In this document: positions 17,503-27,188 of the stretch, one piece after another
How the letters are laid out: each line of letters opens with the position of its first letter
How positions within the stretch are numbered: position 1 is the stretch's first letter
DNA from: Aquimarina intermedia
GTDB taxonomy: Bacteria; Bacteroidota; Bacteroidia; Flavobacteriales; Flavobacteriaceae
Length of the DNA stretch: 64,000 nt
Assembly: GCF_008124785.1 (NCBI RefSeq)
Contig: NZ_VNHU01000003.1
Coordinates: 124,001 to 188,000 of the forward strand
Direction of reading: 5' to 3'
The notes under the pieces: model-generated
Database searches by the model: none
What the model was told of the DNA's origin: nothing
What the model saw: only the letters and a program-made list of their open reading frames with translations
Position numbers and translations under genes: made by a program

Positions 17503-20328
17503 ATGATTCGGTCTGCATTTAAGAAGATTTTTGATATAAGAGATGGTGAAATATACATCTCTTTTTTAATGCAGTTTTATATCTTCCTGGTAATTACAGT
17601 ACTATTAATCGTGAAGCCAACGATTAATGCACTATTTTTATCAACGTTGGGAGCTGACCAACTTCCATATGGATATATATTAGTAGCAGTTACAGCTATA
17701 GTAAGTTCCTATTTCTACAATCGTGCGATTCAACTTTTTTCCATAAAACGAATTGTTATAAGCACCTTATTAGTTTTTAGTACATTTTTTTTAGTACTAA
17801 GTTTTTTACTTCATCTGGCAATTCTCAATATCTGGATATTATATTTTTATTATTTGAGCGTGTCCTTATTTGCGGTTCTTGTAACTTCACAATTTTGGAT
17901 TTTAGCCAATATGGTTTTTAATGCTCGCGAAGCGAAACGGCTGTTTGGTTTTATTGGATCGGGCGCAATCGCCGGCGGAATTTTTGGCGGATACCTTACC
18001 ACAATTATCGCCTCAACGTATGGGAATAAAATCGCCATAGCTGTGGCGGGAATCCTCATATTATGTTGTATTCCCATTCTTAATTCAGTTTGGAGATTTA
18101 GAATTAAGCGACTTAATTTTTATCAACGTAAACAGCGTAAAACAAGGGAGTACGAGAACTATACTTCTTCTTTCCGAATAATTCTGAGTTCAGACCATTT
18201 AAAATACCTAGCTTTAATTACAGGAGTTGGGGTTATCGTTGCAAAACTGGTAGATTTTCAGTTTAGTGATTTTGCAAATAGTGCAATTCCTGATTCTGAT
18301 GACCTGGCATCTTTTTTTGGATTTTGGTTTTCAACTTTTAACGTAATTGCCTTATTAATCCAATTGTTTTTAACTAATCGACTGTTGTCTTTCTTTGGTG
18401 TCACCTCTACCTTGTTAATTTTGCCACTTGGTATAGCATTAGGATGCTTGCTATTTTTAACATTTCCTGAGTTGTGGGTACTTATAATAATTAAGGGGAT
18501 GGATGGAAGTTTCAAACAATCAATAAACAAAGCTTCTTTAGAACTTTCGATTTTGCCGATACCGTATCAGATAAAAAATCAAGCTAAATCCTATATTGAT
18601 GTGGTAGTGGATAGCTTAGCTACCGGTATTTCAGGATTTCTATTAATTTTTCTAATTCGCAGACTAAATCTGCCAACAAGTTACATAACCATTATTATTT
18701 TACTTTTTTTGTTTGTGTGGATCCTTTTGATTTACAAATTGAGAGAGGCATATTTCAATTCTTTTAGATCTAATATTCAGAATTCCCTATCTGGAGATGA
18801 CACTAAAAAAAGAGAATTAAAGAAAGAATCTACAGTAAGCACGGCTATACGGATTTTGAGAAGCGAAAACGAAAAAGATATTCTCAATCTATTGGACCGT
18901 ATTAATGATATTCGTTTAAAATCATTGAAGATTCATATTATTCAATTGCTAAAGCATCCGTCAGAAGCTGTAGTATCTGCAGCTATATCACAGTTGTATT
19001 CTTATGATCGAGGTACAGCGGTGGCACAAGTGCGTAGTTTAATTACTAGTAAGAATGACGAAATTGTTTTTGCTGCAATGCAATATCTTTTACTGCATAC
19101 AGATTTAACCGGTGATAAGATTTTTCATAGTTATTTGGATCATCCAAGCGATTACATTGCTAATGCAGCTTTGTTATGTTTAGCAAAGGAGGCAGTGGAC
19201 AATCCGAAAATAGCAGAAAAGTACCAATTGACACATAGGGTAGAGGTAAAGGTAAATGAATTGAGTTTACCTGAAAGTGATCATAGAAAACAAGAGATTG
19301 CAGAGATCTTGATAACCATTGGATATACAGGTCTACCCAAATATTATTCTTTTATTTCTGCACATCTCTATAATGTAGACCCCTACATAACCAGACATGC
19401 AATTAGAGCAGCTGGCTTAACTCAAGATGAACGATTTGTTACTAGTTTGATGGATTTTCTGTCAGAAGATGACTTTAATGAAGTCGCCATCGAAGCATTA
19501 AAAAATTATGGAGGTGAAATTACCAAAACTATTTTAAGATTAGATCAGAGTGAAGGGCTCAAGGATAATGTTCGCCAATACATCCCAAAGGTAGTGCAAT
19601 CTTTTAAAACCAGATCTTCAATAAAGGTTTTACTGCGACTGTTAGGAAGCAAGGATATTTTGATTCGTTTAGAAGCTACTAAATCTTTGAACCGACTGCA
19701 ACAGGATCCAAATCGTTTGCGACTTGATCAAAAGAAAATTACGCGTTTTATTTTAAAAGAAAGTAAGTATTACAAAAATACAATACGGGCGATTGCGACG
19801 CTTCAAAATGCTATAGGTAAGGAGGACACCTCTAGAGATTATGACAGCCTAACAGAGTTAAATATTGCAAGAGAAAATTTGGTAGAGATTCTTCAAGTTC
19901 AATTAGATCAAGGGTTACAATGTATTTTTAAATTGCTAAGCTTAAAATATGATCATTCTGATATCGAAGTGGCGTATTACGGATTAATAAGTGATCACAA
20001 AGAAGCAAAGGTAAACGCGGTTGAATTTTTAGATAATTTACTCCATGCTAAACTCAAAAATGCAATGCTCTCATTAATCGAATACCACGTGATTGAGAGT
20101 GACCAATACCTTCATACGAGCAGCGGGACTCATATTATTTCAGAATCTACCTGCATAAGTAATCTCATGAAAAATCGGGGTAAAAAAGTGAAATTAGCTG
20201 TATTGTATTTGATAAGGCAATTACAAGAGCCACGCTATATTACCTATCTGAAACCCTATCGAAAACAAAAAAACAGAGAGGTGCAAAAGGCGCTGGACGC
20301 TACTATTGCATACCTCTCAACTTTATAA
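17503..20328 (+). CDS. NTP/NDP-exchange-transporter-like membrane protein with C-terminal HEAT repeats
   Basis: Residues ~20-420 hold about 12 hydrophobic helices in an MFS-like layout. Phrases such as LFLSTLGADQLPYGYILVAV, and FGFIGSGAIAGGIFGGYL after the fourth to fifth helix, resemble the ATP:ADP antiporter (NTT/TlcC) superfamily. Residues ~445-941 are soluble and helical, with HEAT-like repeats (KSLKIHIIQLLKHPSEAVVSAAISQL is split here over two helices; DPYITRHAIRAAGLTQDE is another). The combined length of 941 is typical of this Bacteroidota family. The substrate is unknown and nucleotide exchange is not shown. It sits between two serine hydrolases and converges on the exported dikinase operon with a gap of only 3 nt. 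Confidence 0.8.
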   Translation: MIRSAFKKIFDIRDGEIYISFLMQFYIFLVITVLLIVKPTINALFLSTLGADQLPYGYILVAVTAIVSSYFYNRAIQLFSIKRIVISTLLVFSTFFLVLSFLLHLAILNIWILYFYYLSVSLFAVLVTSQFWILANMVFNAREAKRLFGFIGSGAIAGGIFGGYLTTIIASTYGNKIAIAVAGILILCCIPILNSVWRFRIKRLNFYQRKQRKTREYENYTSSFRIILSSDHLKYLALITGVGVIVAKLVDFQFSDFANSAIPDSDDLASFFGFWFSTFNVIALLIQLFLTNRLLSFFGVTSTLLILPLGIALGCLLFLTFPELWVLIIIKGMDGSFKQSINKASLELSILPIPYQIKNQAKSYIDVVVDSLATGISGFLLIFLIRRLNLPTSYITIIILLFLFVWILLIYKLREAYFNSFRSNIQNSLSGDDTKKRELKKESTVSTAIRILRSENEKDILNLLDRINDIRLKSLKIHIIQLLKHPSEAVVSAAISQLYSYDRGTAVAQVRSLITSKNDEIVFAAMQYLLLHTDLTGDKIFHSYLDHPSDYIANAALLCLAKEAVDNPKIAEKYQLTHRVEVKVNELSLPESDHRKQEIAEILITIGYTGLPKYYSFISAHLYNVDPYITRHAIRAAGLTQDERFVTSLMDFLSEDDFNEVAIEALKNYGGEITKTILRLDQSEGLKDNVRQYIPKVVQSFKTRSSIKVLLRLLGSKDILIRLEATKSLNRLQQDPNRLRLDQKKITRFILKESKYYKNTIRAIATLQNAIGKEDTSRDYDSLTELNIARENLVEILQVQLDQGLQCIFKLLSLKYDHSDIEVAYYGLISDHKEAKVNAVEFLDNLLHAKLKNAMLSLIEYHVIESDQYLHTSSGTHIISESTCISNLMKNRGKKVKLAVLYLIRQLQEPRYITYLKPYRKQKNREVQKALDATIAYLSTL

Positions 20329-20331
20329 TTC

Positions 20332-21588
20332 TTACTCATCTTCGTTGATTACTTTATCTATCTTACTCGCCAAATACATATGGGCTCCTGCCGAATTTTT
20401 ATTAAGCACATTAGTCATTAGACACACCATATATTTTTTATTATTGGGCTGCTCAACAATGATCACGGAATTCATATAATTAAAAACATTGCCTGCATAA
20501 TCTCCACAATTTGGATCTTTTTCACGATCACATTTATAGAAACTGCCTGATTTAAAATACACCGCAGCGCTATCAAGTCGGGAGGAATGTGCATATCTGA
20601 TTCTTCGATCAGTTAAGTAGAGTAGACGTTTCATTTCTAAACTTGATTCTTCATCTACAACCTTACCTTGTTCAAGTTGAACAAGAAATTTCATTAGGCC
20701 AACCGGTGTCCCGATACTACCTCCCTTACGACCAATGTACTTGCCGGCTGGTCGGGTAAATAAACTTCCTAATCTCCACTCATCTTCGGTGATCCCCAGG
20801 TCTCGTAAGGGATCGTTTACTAAATTTATGGCCATGGTAGTTAATGAATCTCTAGGTATTTCTTTAAAGTAATTTTCGGCTTCGTCATCTTGCAGCGTTG
20901 CATATTTATCACCAAAAGCAGACATCAATAAAGCTTCTCTCCAAACAATACTTGCTGCGCCGTTATTACTTACTGATATCATATGGTCAATCCACTCATA
21001 TAGTGAGAATTCATCACTTGAACGAACAGTTCTTCTTGTAAGCTTATCATTTTCTATGTCATAAACAGGAATGGTATGGTGATCACCTGTACCCCAATAT
21101 CTCGCGGTAACTCTTTTATTTTTTAATAATGCTGTTCGTGCGTCCCAAGAATCCGGGCAGAGCTTTCCCAACTCAGTAAATAGTGCGTTTAGCACTGCCA
21201 GTTTTCCAACACTTCCTGGTTGATAGCCAATATTTTCTCGATAGGCAGCATATTTTAAGCTATCCGGATTTGACATGTCTAAAACCGTTGCAGAATATCC
21301 ACTACCCGGAAATAGGCGATTGATATTTTTTTCAAACTCAGCATCCGGGTATAATAAGGCTTGTGTACTATCGGTTTTACGACTCAAAAGATTGAGTTTG
21401 ATATCCGCTAGGTTTTTATAAGCACCAACAGGAATTCTCCTATTTTCGACGCTATCAAGTAGTTGCTTATGTAAGCGGTAGAGTCTTGCTATCCCGGTAT
21501 TTTTATATCCATCTATCGGATAGTGTCTGGAGAAGCTTAAAGAAATTAAGATTCCTGAAAGTATCAAGAGTTGAAATAAACGTGTCAT
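20332..21588 (-). CDS. Second exported class-A-like serine hydrolase
   Basis: After a signal peptide (LFQLLILSGILISLSFS), the same three motifs as in the 16565 gene appear: SVGK (SxxK), SNNGAAS (SDN-like) and KSGS (KTG-like), the last in the C-terminal third near YFKSGSFYKC. At 418 residues it is about 100 longer than its neighbour, with an extra N-terminal region (~20-130). A GLMKFLVQLEQGK helix matches the usual all-alpha subdomain. It begins 4 nt after the upstream dikinase gene ends and is probably co-transcribed with it. The substrate is unknown. Confidence 0.85.
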   Translation of the reverse strand: MTRLFQLLILSGILISLSFSRHYPIDGYKNTGIARLYRLHKQLLDSVENRRIPVGAYKNLADIKLNLLSRKTDSTQALLYPDAEFEKNINRLFPGSGYSATVLDMSNPDSLKYAAYRENIGYQPGSVGKLAVLNALFTELGKLCPDSWDARTALLKNKRVTARYWGTGDHHTIPVYDIENDKLTRRTVRSSDEFSLYEWIDHMISVSNNGAASIVWREALLMSAFGDKYATLQDDEAENYFKEIPRDSLTTMAINLVNDPLRDLGITEDEWRLGSLFTRPAGKYIGRKGGSIGTPVGLMKFLVQLEQGKVVDEESSLEMKRLLYLTDRRIRYAHSSRLDSAAVYFKSGSFYKCDREKDPNCGDYAGNVFNYMNSVIIVEQPNNKKYMVCLMTNVLNKNSAGAHMYLASKIDKVINEDE

Positions 21589-21592
21589 TTGA

Positions 21593-24508
21593 TTATATTT
21601 TGGTGGTTAACGCTAGTTTGCGAGAATAATCTATTTCCGGTGTGATAGATTGTAAATATGCTGAGCTAAGTGCTCGTTTGTTTTCTACGAAAGGTCGGAT
21701 TTGAAACAGCCATAATTTATCATCCTTAAATCCAAGTTCTACATCATATGCACCCTTATAATCTGAAGCTGTTTCCTCAGGAATAGTTTTTTTAATAATG
21801 GATGCTATTTTTCTAAGTTCTTCAATATTCTTTGTGTTTAATATAGGCGTTTCAAAGGTCGTATGATATTTCTTAGTGCCTCCTGATGATGGTAATCTGA
21901 TATAGTGAGTTTCTCTGGAGGGAGCAAGTAATTTATCATCAGACTTTGTGATTAAACGTGTTTCTGCCGCTTGTCCATCAACTGCGCCTCCTGCACCTTT
22001 GCTAAATGCCACGGTTAGATCATTGTGATTACCCGAGTTAATCCCTTTGGTAATCATAACACCGGAGTACTCTACATCTACACTGGGGATAATTAGGATA
22101 GAAGGATAAACATTCTCCGGATTGGATAAATACTTCTGTCGCCATTTAAAACTCCTTTCGGTGTATGGTGAAGCCCACACTTTTTTAATTCCTTCAATAA
22201 TATTATTTTCGGATATAATGTTGAATAAGGTGAGATTAAGACCTGCTCCGGTAAACTCTTTTAGATCTTCCATGTTGGTATCACTTCGTAAAAAGACCGG
22301 AACGGAACCCATGGAACCTCCAAATATTGTCGTAAATTGATTTTTTAGTTGATCGGTAAACTCTTTACTAAGAGGCATTTTTATGATCGCTTCTCTTAGT
22401 GTTTTCAATTGTTGAAGTTGATATTCTTCTATCAATTTTTCATCTTTAGCATTGCTACGCATTGTGGATGCCTCTGCGAACATAGTGTTCAGAAATTCCC
22501 AAAAAGATCCTTCGGTATTTGGCATCTTTTGATCCATATGAGTTCTAAAAATACCAAAAGGTATAACCAGTCCTTCGACTACATGATCAGGAAACATCTG
22601 CTTTAATTGACCTAAGTTGGCTGCTTTAGGACCGCAGAGCTTCCCCGAATCCTTTGCATTTACATTCCTCATACTAAGTACAGAAGTATTTTTCAACTGA
22701 ATTTGATCTACAGGAACTTCAATCAAGTCCGTATTTCTTTGCTCTTTCTCAAAAAGTGCCAATTCTTGCGGACTCATATTTTTTTCCAATTTTAAAATGA
22801 CATTTCCTTTATTTGAAACAGCATAAAATACCTTTTGACCACTGTAGGCTTCTAATTCCTGTAAGTTAATGTCAGATAATGCTGCATTAGGTATACCTAA
22901 GTTTCTTGCCAGTAATTGTACATGTGATACCAGATTTCCTTCGGCGACCGTCATAATACCTGCCACAGGTTTGAGATCTGAAGGAGGCTTCTGAAAGACG
23001 TAAATTTTATCTGAGTTTACCTCAACCTCTTCGGTACCCTCAACCACTACTAACTCCCCATAAGCATAACCCGGATTAAGCCCCCTAAAACTACTCTGAT
23101 TTGATAGGGTAAGAACGGCATTTGTCAATGATGTCTTTTCTGCTAATAAGATACCAAGTCTACTTATGCTCTCTCCCATACTTAAGGCAATAGAGGATCG
23201 AATTCTATCGTCTATAAAACCATACGCTTTAGGTTCAAAGCTTCCATATGTGTTTACGTCATGCTCATATTTGGATTTAACCATAGCGGTACTCCACTCC
23301 AGAATACTCCTTGAAGTTTCCAGAAAATCAGTAAGATCACCAATAGATAATTTGTTTTGAGAGGTGTAATTTTCTAGTAAGGAATTTATAGAGGTGCACT
23401 CCCATAGCTCTACGAGTCCGGTTCCCGCTGCTGCATAGGTGAGTGCTTGTATTTTATCAAGAAGCCCTTGTAATTCATCGGGTTTCCACTCCTGAGATTT
23501 ACGTAACAAAATATTTTCCAGTTCATTCGAAAAATCCAGAAGAATCAATCGATTTGCACCGCCTTTAAAATCTATGCTGTGTTCTCTAATAGCATACAGA
23601 AGATCAGCGATTACCGGAACCATATTTTCTGGTCTTTCTTCGTTTTTATATTCCTCAAGAAACGTTAGAATTTTTTGCTTTGTTGGAGTATCTGTAGTAA
23701 TCTTGTTGATCTGTCTTTTTAAGCGATCAAAATCAACCGGTGCATAAAAATCCAGTAAAGTTTTTTCCAGTTTTTCAAATTCTTGGTTTAGCTCCGGAGT
23801 TAATTTGGTTGCGTATTGTTGTCTAAAATTTTGTACCAGAGCTATATCTTCTCTACCCGGTTGGCCATGAATTTTTACTCTTAGATCCATAAAATCGGGA
23901 AACTCATCAGCGATAACTTTTGATTCACTACGCATCTGTTGTGCCAGATTGTTGTCTCCGTCATGCGGAATATCTCGAAGCGATTGACGTATAACATAGT
24001 AGTTGTTGATTATACGTTCGTTATCAGTCAATAACCATTTGTAAAAATCGATACCCCAGGCTTCTTCATCTTCTGATTGTACGGAACCTCTGTAGTATCT
24101 TCCTTTGCGTAAAATCCAACCATCATCTACACTTGATAAGTACCTTGCTAACTGATATTGTTTTAATCTGCTATGGGCATTTTTCTCATCCCAAAAACTA
24201 GAGGGATCGGTAAAGGCTAAAATATCACCAAAAAATAGATGATGTTCTTTGGCGTTTTTTTCTATAATATCCTTATAACTTGCGTGTTGTATACCACCAC
24301 CAATACTATCGGGACAAGGATCTCTAGGTTCTCTTATGGAACCGTCCTTACAAAACCATTTTATTCTATGGTACGGACCTCTACGGTCTTTTTTTAAATC
24401 TTCAACGAGCTGACTTATTTTATTAGTCGGTAGATCCTGAGATTGAAGTAGTGATGGAAAATAGATAAGAAGTACAGATAGCGTAATTAAAATCTGTTTA
24501 TTGATCAT
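21593..24508 (-). CDS. Exported PEP-synthase/PPDK-like dikinase (PEP/pyruvate-binding domains)
   Basis: The protein has 971 residues. It begins with a signal peptide (QILITLSVLLIYFPSLLQSQ), so it is predicted to leave the cytoplasm, which is surprising for this family. Residues ~30-470 are helical and unrecognised. Residues ~475-575 are a phosphohistidine swivelling domain: GIMTVAEGNLVSHVQLLARN contains the expected catalytic His (His529). Residues ~615-945 are the ATP-grasp PPDK_N domain, with GPKAANLGQLKQMFP, FLRSDTNMEDLKEFTGAGLN, SKGAGGAVDGQ and LWLFQIRPF. The order is swivelling domain then ATP-grasp, the reverse of PEP synthase, and no C-terminal PEP barrel is present. Related folds phosphorylate starch (glucan water dikinase) or rifampin, so a surface glycan or other envelope substrate is possible. 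This is inference. Confidence 0.8.
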   Translation of the reverse strand: MINKQILITLSVLLIYFPSLLQSQDLPTNKISQLVEDLKKDRRGPYHRIKWFCKDGSIREPRDPCPDSIGGGIQHASYKDIIEKNAKEHHLFFGDILAFTDPSSFWDEKNAHSRLKQYQLARYLSSVDDGWILRKGRYYRGSVQSEDEEAWGIDFYKWLLTDNERIINNYYVIRQSLRDIPHDGDNNLAQQMRSESKVIADEFPDFMDLRVKIHGQPGREDIALVQNFRQQYATKLTPELNQEFEKLEKTLLDFYAPVDFDRLKRQINKITTDTPTKQKILTFLEEYKNEERPENMVPVIADLLYAIREHSIDFKGGANRLILLDFSNELENILLRKSQEWKPDELQGLLDKIQALTYAAAGTGLVELWECTSINSLLENYTSQNKLSIGDLTDFLETSRSILEWSTAMVKSKYEHDVNTYGSFEPKAYGFIDDRIRSSIALSMGESISRLGILLAEKTSLTNAVLTLSNQSSFRGLNPGYAYGELVVVEGTEEVEVNSDKIYVFQKPPSDLKPVAGIMTVAEGNLVSHVQLLARNLGIPNAALSDINLQELEAYSGQKVFYAVSNKGNVILKLEKNMSPQELALFEKEQRNTDLIEVPVDQIQLKNTSVLSMRNVNAKDSGKLCGPKAANLGQLKQMFPDHVVEGLVIPFGIFRTHMDQKMPNTEGSFWEFLNTMFAEASTMRSNAKDEKLIEEYQLQQLKTLREAIIKMPLSKEFTDQLKNQFTTIFGGSMGSVPVFLRSDTNMEDLKEFTGAGLNLTLFNIISENNIIEGIKKVWASPYTERSFKWRQKYLSNPENVYPSILIIPSVDVEYSGVMITKGINSGNHNDLTVAFSKGAGGAVDGQAAETRLITKSDDKLLAPSRETHYIRLPSSGGTKKYHTTFETPILNTKNIEELRKIASIIKKTIPEETASDYKGAYDVELGFKDDKLWLFQIRPFVENKRALSSAYLQSITPEIDYSRKLALTTKI

Positions 24509-24723
24509 TATAATCGTTTTAAAATATTGTATATTATGGTTATAAGTAATAAGGTAAGCGACAGGAAAATAAAAAACCTGAAAAGATATTCGAATTCACC
24601 TGCAAAACCAGTAAAAGCTAGAGCAGAAAATACTATGGCTAACAATCCAAACGCAAAACAACGCATGCGATACGATGTAAATTTGAAATTAAAAAGTGAC
24701 ATTCTCTTTGTCATAGAATTCAA
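24508..24723 (-). CDS. Small two-helix membrane protein
   Basis: This 71-residue protein has two hydrophobic helices (CFAFGLLAIVFSALAFTGFA and LFRFFIFLSLTLLLITII), with positive residues before the first and after the second. Its stop overlaps the dikinase start by one base (ATGA-type), so translation coupling is likely. I do not recognise a family. Its constant link to the dikinase would make it a candidate membrane partner. ATGs at several positions (codons 1, 4, 8 and 19) leave the exact start open. Confidence 0.6.
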   Translation of the reverse strand: MNSMTKRMSLFNFKFTSYRMRCFAFGLLAIVFSALAFTGFAGEFEYLFRFFIFLSLTLLLITIIYNILKRL

Positions 24724-24969
24724 ACAATACGCTTAGGTTAAAATGATACTTTATGAAGAAAAATTTGATCTTTTTTCCCGTTTTAGGTGTTTTAAAATGC
24801 TGTTTAACTTTATAAGAAACTTATTGAAGTTAAAAGTATCAAATGTTAAAACTCAGCGGCTTTTGATTAACTAATTTTAACGATACAGCGTTAAACTTCT
24901 GTTACAGCAGAAATGGCTTGATAATAATTTATAATATTTATACAAGCAATCTTTAACAACCACATAAAA

Positions 24970-25524
24970 ATGAAACTAAATACCTATACCACCAGGGCAC
25001 TTGTAGGCGGAGTTTTTGCAACTTTTGTTACCGGTTTCGGTTCTTTTCTCTTAGGTAATCTGAGTGGCTACGAAGCAAAATCTCTTATTGAATCATCTTT
25101 GCCGGGAATAAACACGCTTTTTAATACCGTAATATTAGCATCTGCTACTATTTTAGCTTTGATGTTAACTTTGCTAAGTGTCAGCGTAGGCTCCAATTCT
25201 AAACTTAAGAATGCACATTATTCCTATGTCTTACAAATTGCTAAACTGGACACGGCTGTTTTTATTAGCTCCATGATTTCTTTTTTGCTTTTAAATCTGC
25301 CAATTACTGAGTCAGATAATGTTCCTTCAAATTGGTTTAACATCATCTATTATATATCTTTGGGAGTGGCATCAATCCATTGTGGTGCAATCATTTCGGT
25401 AGTATTAATGTTATATAATACGATAAGTAATATTATTAATATAATCGGTTTAGGAAACAGCGAACATCCATTGGTTATGTCTGATGATGATGAGGATAAT
25501 GAGGATGATGAAAATGAGGTGTGA
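24970..25524 (+). CDS. Four-helix inner-membrane protein with acidic tail
   Basis: Four hydrophobic segments can be seen at about residues 10-30, 50-72, 88-110 and 122-155. The C-terminus is a run of Asp/Glu (SDDDEDNEDDENEV) that would face the cytoplasm if both ends are inside. The family is not recognised. It stands alone in front of pyrR, with divergent neighbours upstream, and a 246-nt spacer that could hold two promoters. Confidence 0.7.
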   Translation: MKLNTYTTRALVGGVFATFVTGFGSFLLGNLSGYEAKSLIESSLPGINTLFNTVILASATILALMLTLLSVSVGSNSKLKNAHYSYVLQIAKLDTAVFISSMISFLLLNLPITESDNVPSNWFNIIYYISLGVASIHCGAIISVVLMLYNTISNIINIIGLGNSEHPLVMSDDDEDNEDDENEV

Positions 25525-25618
25525 TAACTAAAAGTAGTACCTTGAATAATTAATTTTTAATTTTGAATTTTAGCACATAAAAAGTATGGGATAGCCGAAG
25601 CAAAATCCATTTTTTGCT

Positions 25619-25626
25619 TACTTTTG
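25619..25626 (+). promoter_or_regulatory. pyrR promoter -7 box
   Basis: TACTTTTG is an exact TAnnTTTG match 27 nt upstream of the ATG at 25654. It overlaps the TTG at 25624 that would begin a longer pyrR frame, so it supports the ATG at 25654. Confidence 0.55.
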
Positions 25627-25653
25627 TTAACCAAATCCATAGTTGGAAAGCTT

Positions 25654-26193
25654 ATGAGTCAGAAATTACTACTTGGTGCTAAAGAAATTGAAATTATATT
25701 GCATCGTTTGACTTGTCAATTAATCGAGAATCATGATGATTTTAAAAATACAGTGCTCGTTGGGATACAGCCAAGAGGGATTTTTGTAGCCAATCGTATA
25801 GCTAAACTCTTAGAGGATGCCTATGCCATTCCGAACGTATCGGTAGGACAATTGGATATAACATTTTATAGAGATGATTTTAGAAGAGGTCAAAAACCGT
25901 TAGAAGCGAATAAAACAAATATTAATTTTATAGTTGAAGATAGACAAGTAGTTTTTATTGATGACGTACTGTATACAGGGAGAAGTATCAGAGCTGCTTT
26001 AACAGCTATTCAATCCTTTGGACGCCCATCGAATATCGAGCTTTTGACATTAATAGATCGAAGATTTAGTCGTCACTTGCCCATACAACCAAATTATAGA
26101 GGTCGTCAGGTGGATGCAATAAATCAGGAGAAGGTGAAGGTGTACTGGAAAGAGAATGAAGGAGAAGACGCAATTTATTTGATCAGCGAGTAA
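25654..26193 (+). CDS. pyrR: Bifunctional pyrimidine operon regulator / uracil phosphoribosyltransferase PyrR
   Basis: The type I PRTase PRPP-binding motif is clear (VVFIDDVLYTGRSIRAAL), and the N-terminal phrase LVGIQPRGIFVANRIAKLL and the hood/dimer segment LLTLIDRRFSRHLPIQPNYRG are typical of PyrR. The length is 179 residues. In Bacillus it binds pyr mRNA and attenuates transcription; here it lies 62 nt upstream of pyrB, consistent with pyrimidine control. I see no obvious terminator/antiterminator pair between them. The frame can be extended to a TTG at 25624, but the promoter box there argues against it. Confidence 0.93.
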   Translation: MSQKLLLGAKEIEIILHRLTCQLIENHDDFKNTVLVGIQPRGIFVANRIAKLLEDAYAIPNVSVGQLDITFYRDDFRRGQKPLEANKTNINFIVEDRQVVFIDDVLYTGRSIRAALTAIQSFGRPSNIELLTLIDRRFSRHLPIQPNYRGRQVDAINQEKVKVYWKENEGEDAIYLISE

Positions 26194-26255
26194 CAATTCA
26201 TAATATAACGACATAGTCAAGGAGTACCATAGTTTTAAACATAAAAAGAAAGCGA

Positions 26256-27185
26256 ATGCGCGAACTGAGTGTAAATCACTTGTTGGGGATTAAATATCTA
26301 AATCAAGGAGATATCGATTTGATTTTTGAAACAGCGGATCATTTTAAAGAAGTAATCAATCGTCCTATAAAGAAGGTGCCTTCATTACGTGATATTACCA
26401 TCGCAAATTTGTTTTTCGAAAATAGTACGCGAACTCGACTATCTTTTGAATTAGCAGAAAAAAGGTTGTCAGCAGATGTTATCAATTTTTCTGCAGCTTC
26501 CTCCAGTGTTAAAAAGGGGGAAACTCTCATTGATACCGTGAATAATATTTTGTCAATGAAGGTTGATATGGTAGTCATGCGACATCCTAATCCCGGAGCT
26601 GGTATTTTCTTGTCAAATCATGTAAAAGCAAGTATTGTAAATGCGGGTGATGGTGCTCATGAACATCCTACACAAGCTTTATTGGATACGTACTCGATCA
26701 GAGAGCGATTAGGAGAAGTAGCCGGCAAGAATGTAGTGATAGTAGGAGATATATTGCACTCCCGTGTGGCGCTGTCAAATATATTTGCTTTAAAACTTCA
26801 AGGAGCCAATGTAAAGGTATGTGGCCCAAAAACCTTGCTGCCCAAATATATTGAGCGTTTAGGAGTTTCGGTAGAAACTGATTTGCGAAAAGCGTTGCAA
26901 TGGTGTGATGTAGCAAATATGCTACGCGTTCAAAATGAACGTATGGAGATTAGTTACTTTCCTTCAACCAGAGAGTATACACAGCAGTACGGTTTAAATA
27001 AAGAAATTTTAGATAGTTTAGATAAAGAGATTGTAGTAATGCATCCCGGACCAATTAATCGAGGCGTAGAAATTACCAGTGATATTGCCGATTCAGATCA
27101 AGCCATTATCTTGGATCAGGTTCAAAACGGGGTAGCAGTGAGAATGGCTGTAATATATCTTTTAGCATCCAAAATAAAACAGTAG
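26256..27185 (+). CDS. pyrB: Aspartate carbamoyltransferase catalytic subunit
   Basis: PyrB joins carbamoyl phosphate and aspartate in pyrimidine synthesis. The carbamoyl-phosphate motif FENSTRTRLSFELAEKRL, the DGAHEHPTQALLDTYSI motif and the aspartate-binding HPGPINRGVEI are all present. Its 309 residues are standard. No regulatory chain PyrI is encoded next to it, so it is presumably of the unregulated trimer type or controlled through PyrR. Confidence 0.96.
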   Translation: MRELSVNHLLGIKYLNQGDIDLIFETADHFKEVINRPIKKVPSLRDITIANLFFENSTRTRLSFELAEKRLSADVINFSAASSSVKKGETLIDTVNNILSMKVDMVVMRHPNPGAGIFLSNHVKASIVNAGDGAHEHPTQALLDTYSIRERLGEVAGKNVVIVGDILHSRVALSNIFALKLQGANVKVCGPKTLLPKYIERLGVSVETDLRKALQWCDVANMLRVQNERMEISYFPSTREYTQQYGLNKEILDSLDKEIVVMHPGPINRGVEITSDIADSDQAIILDQVQNGVAVRMAVIYLLASKIKQ

Positions 27186-27188
27186 AAT

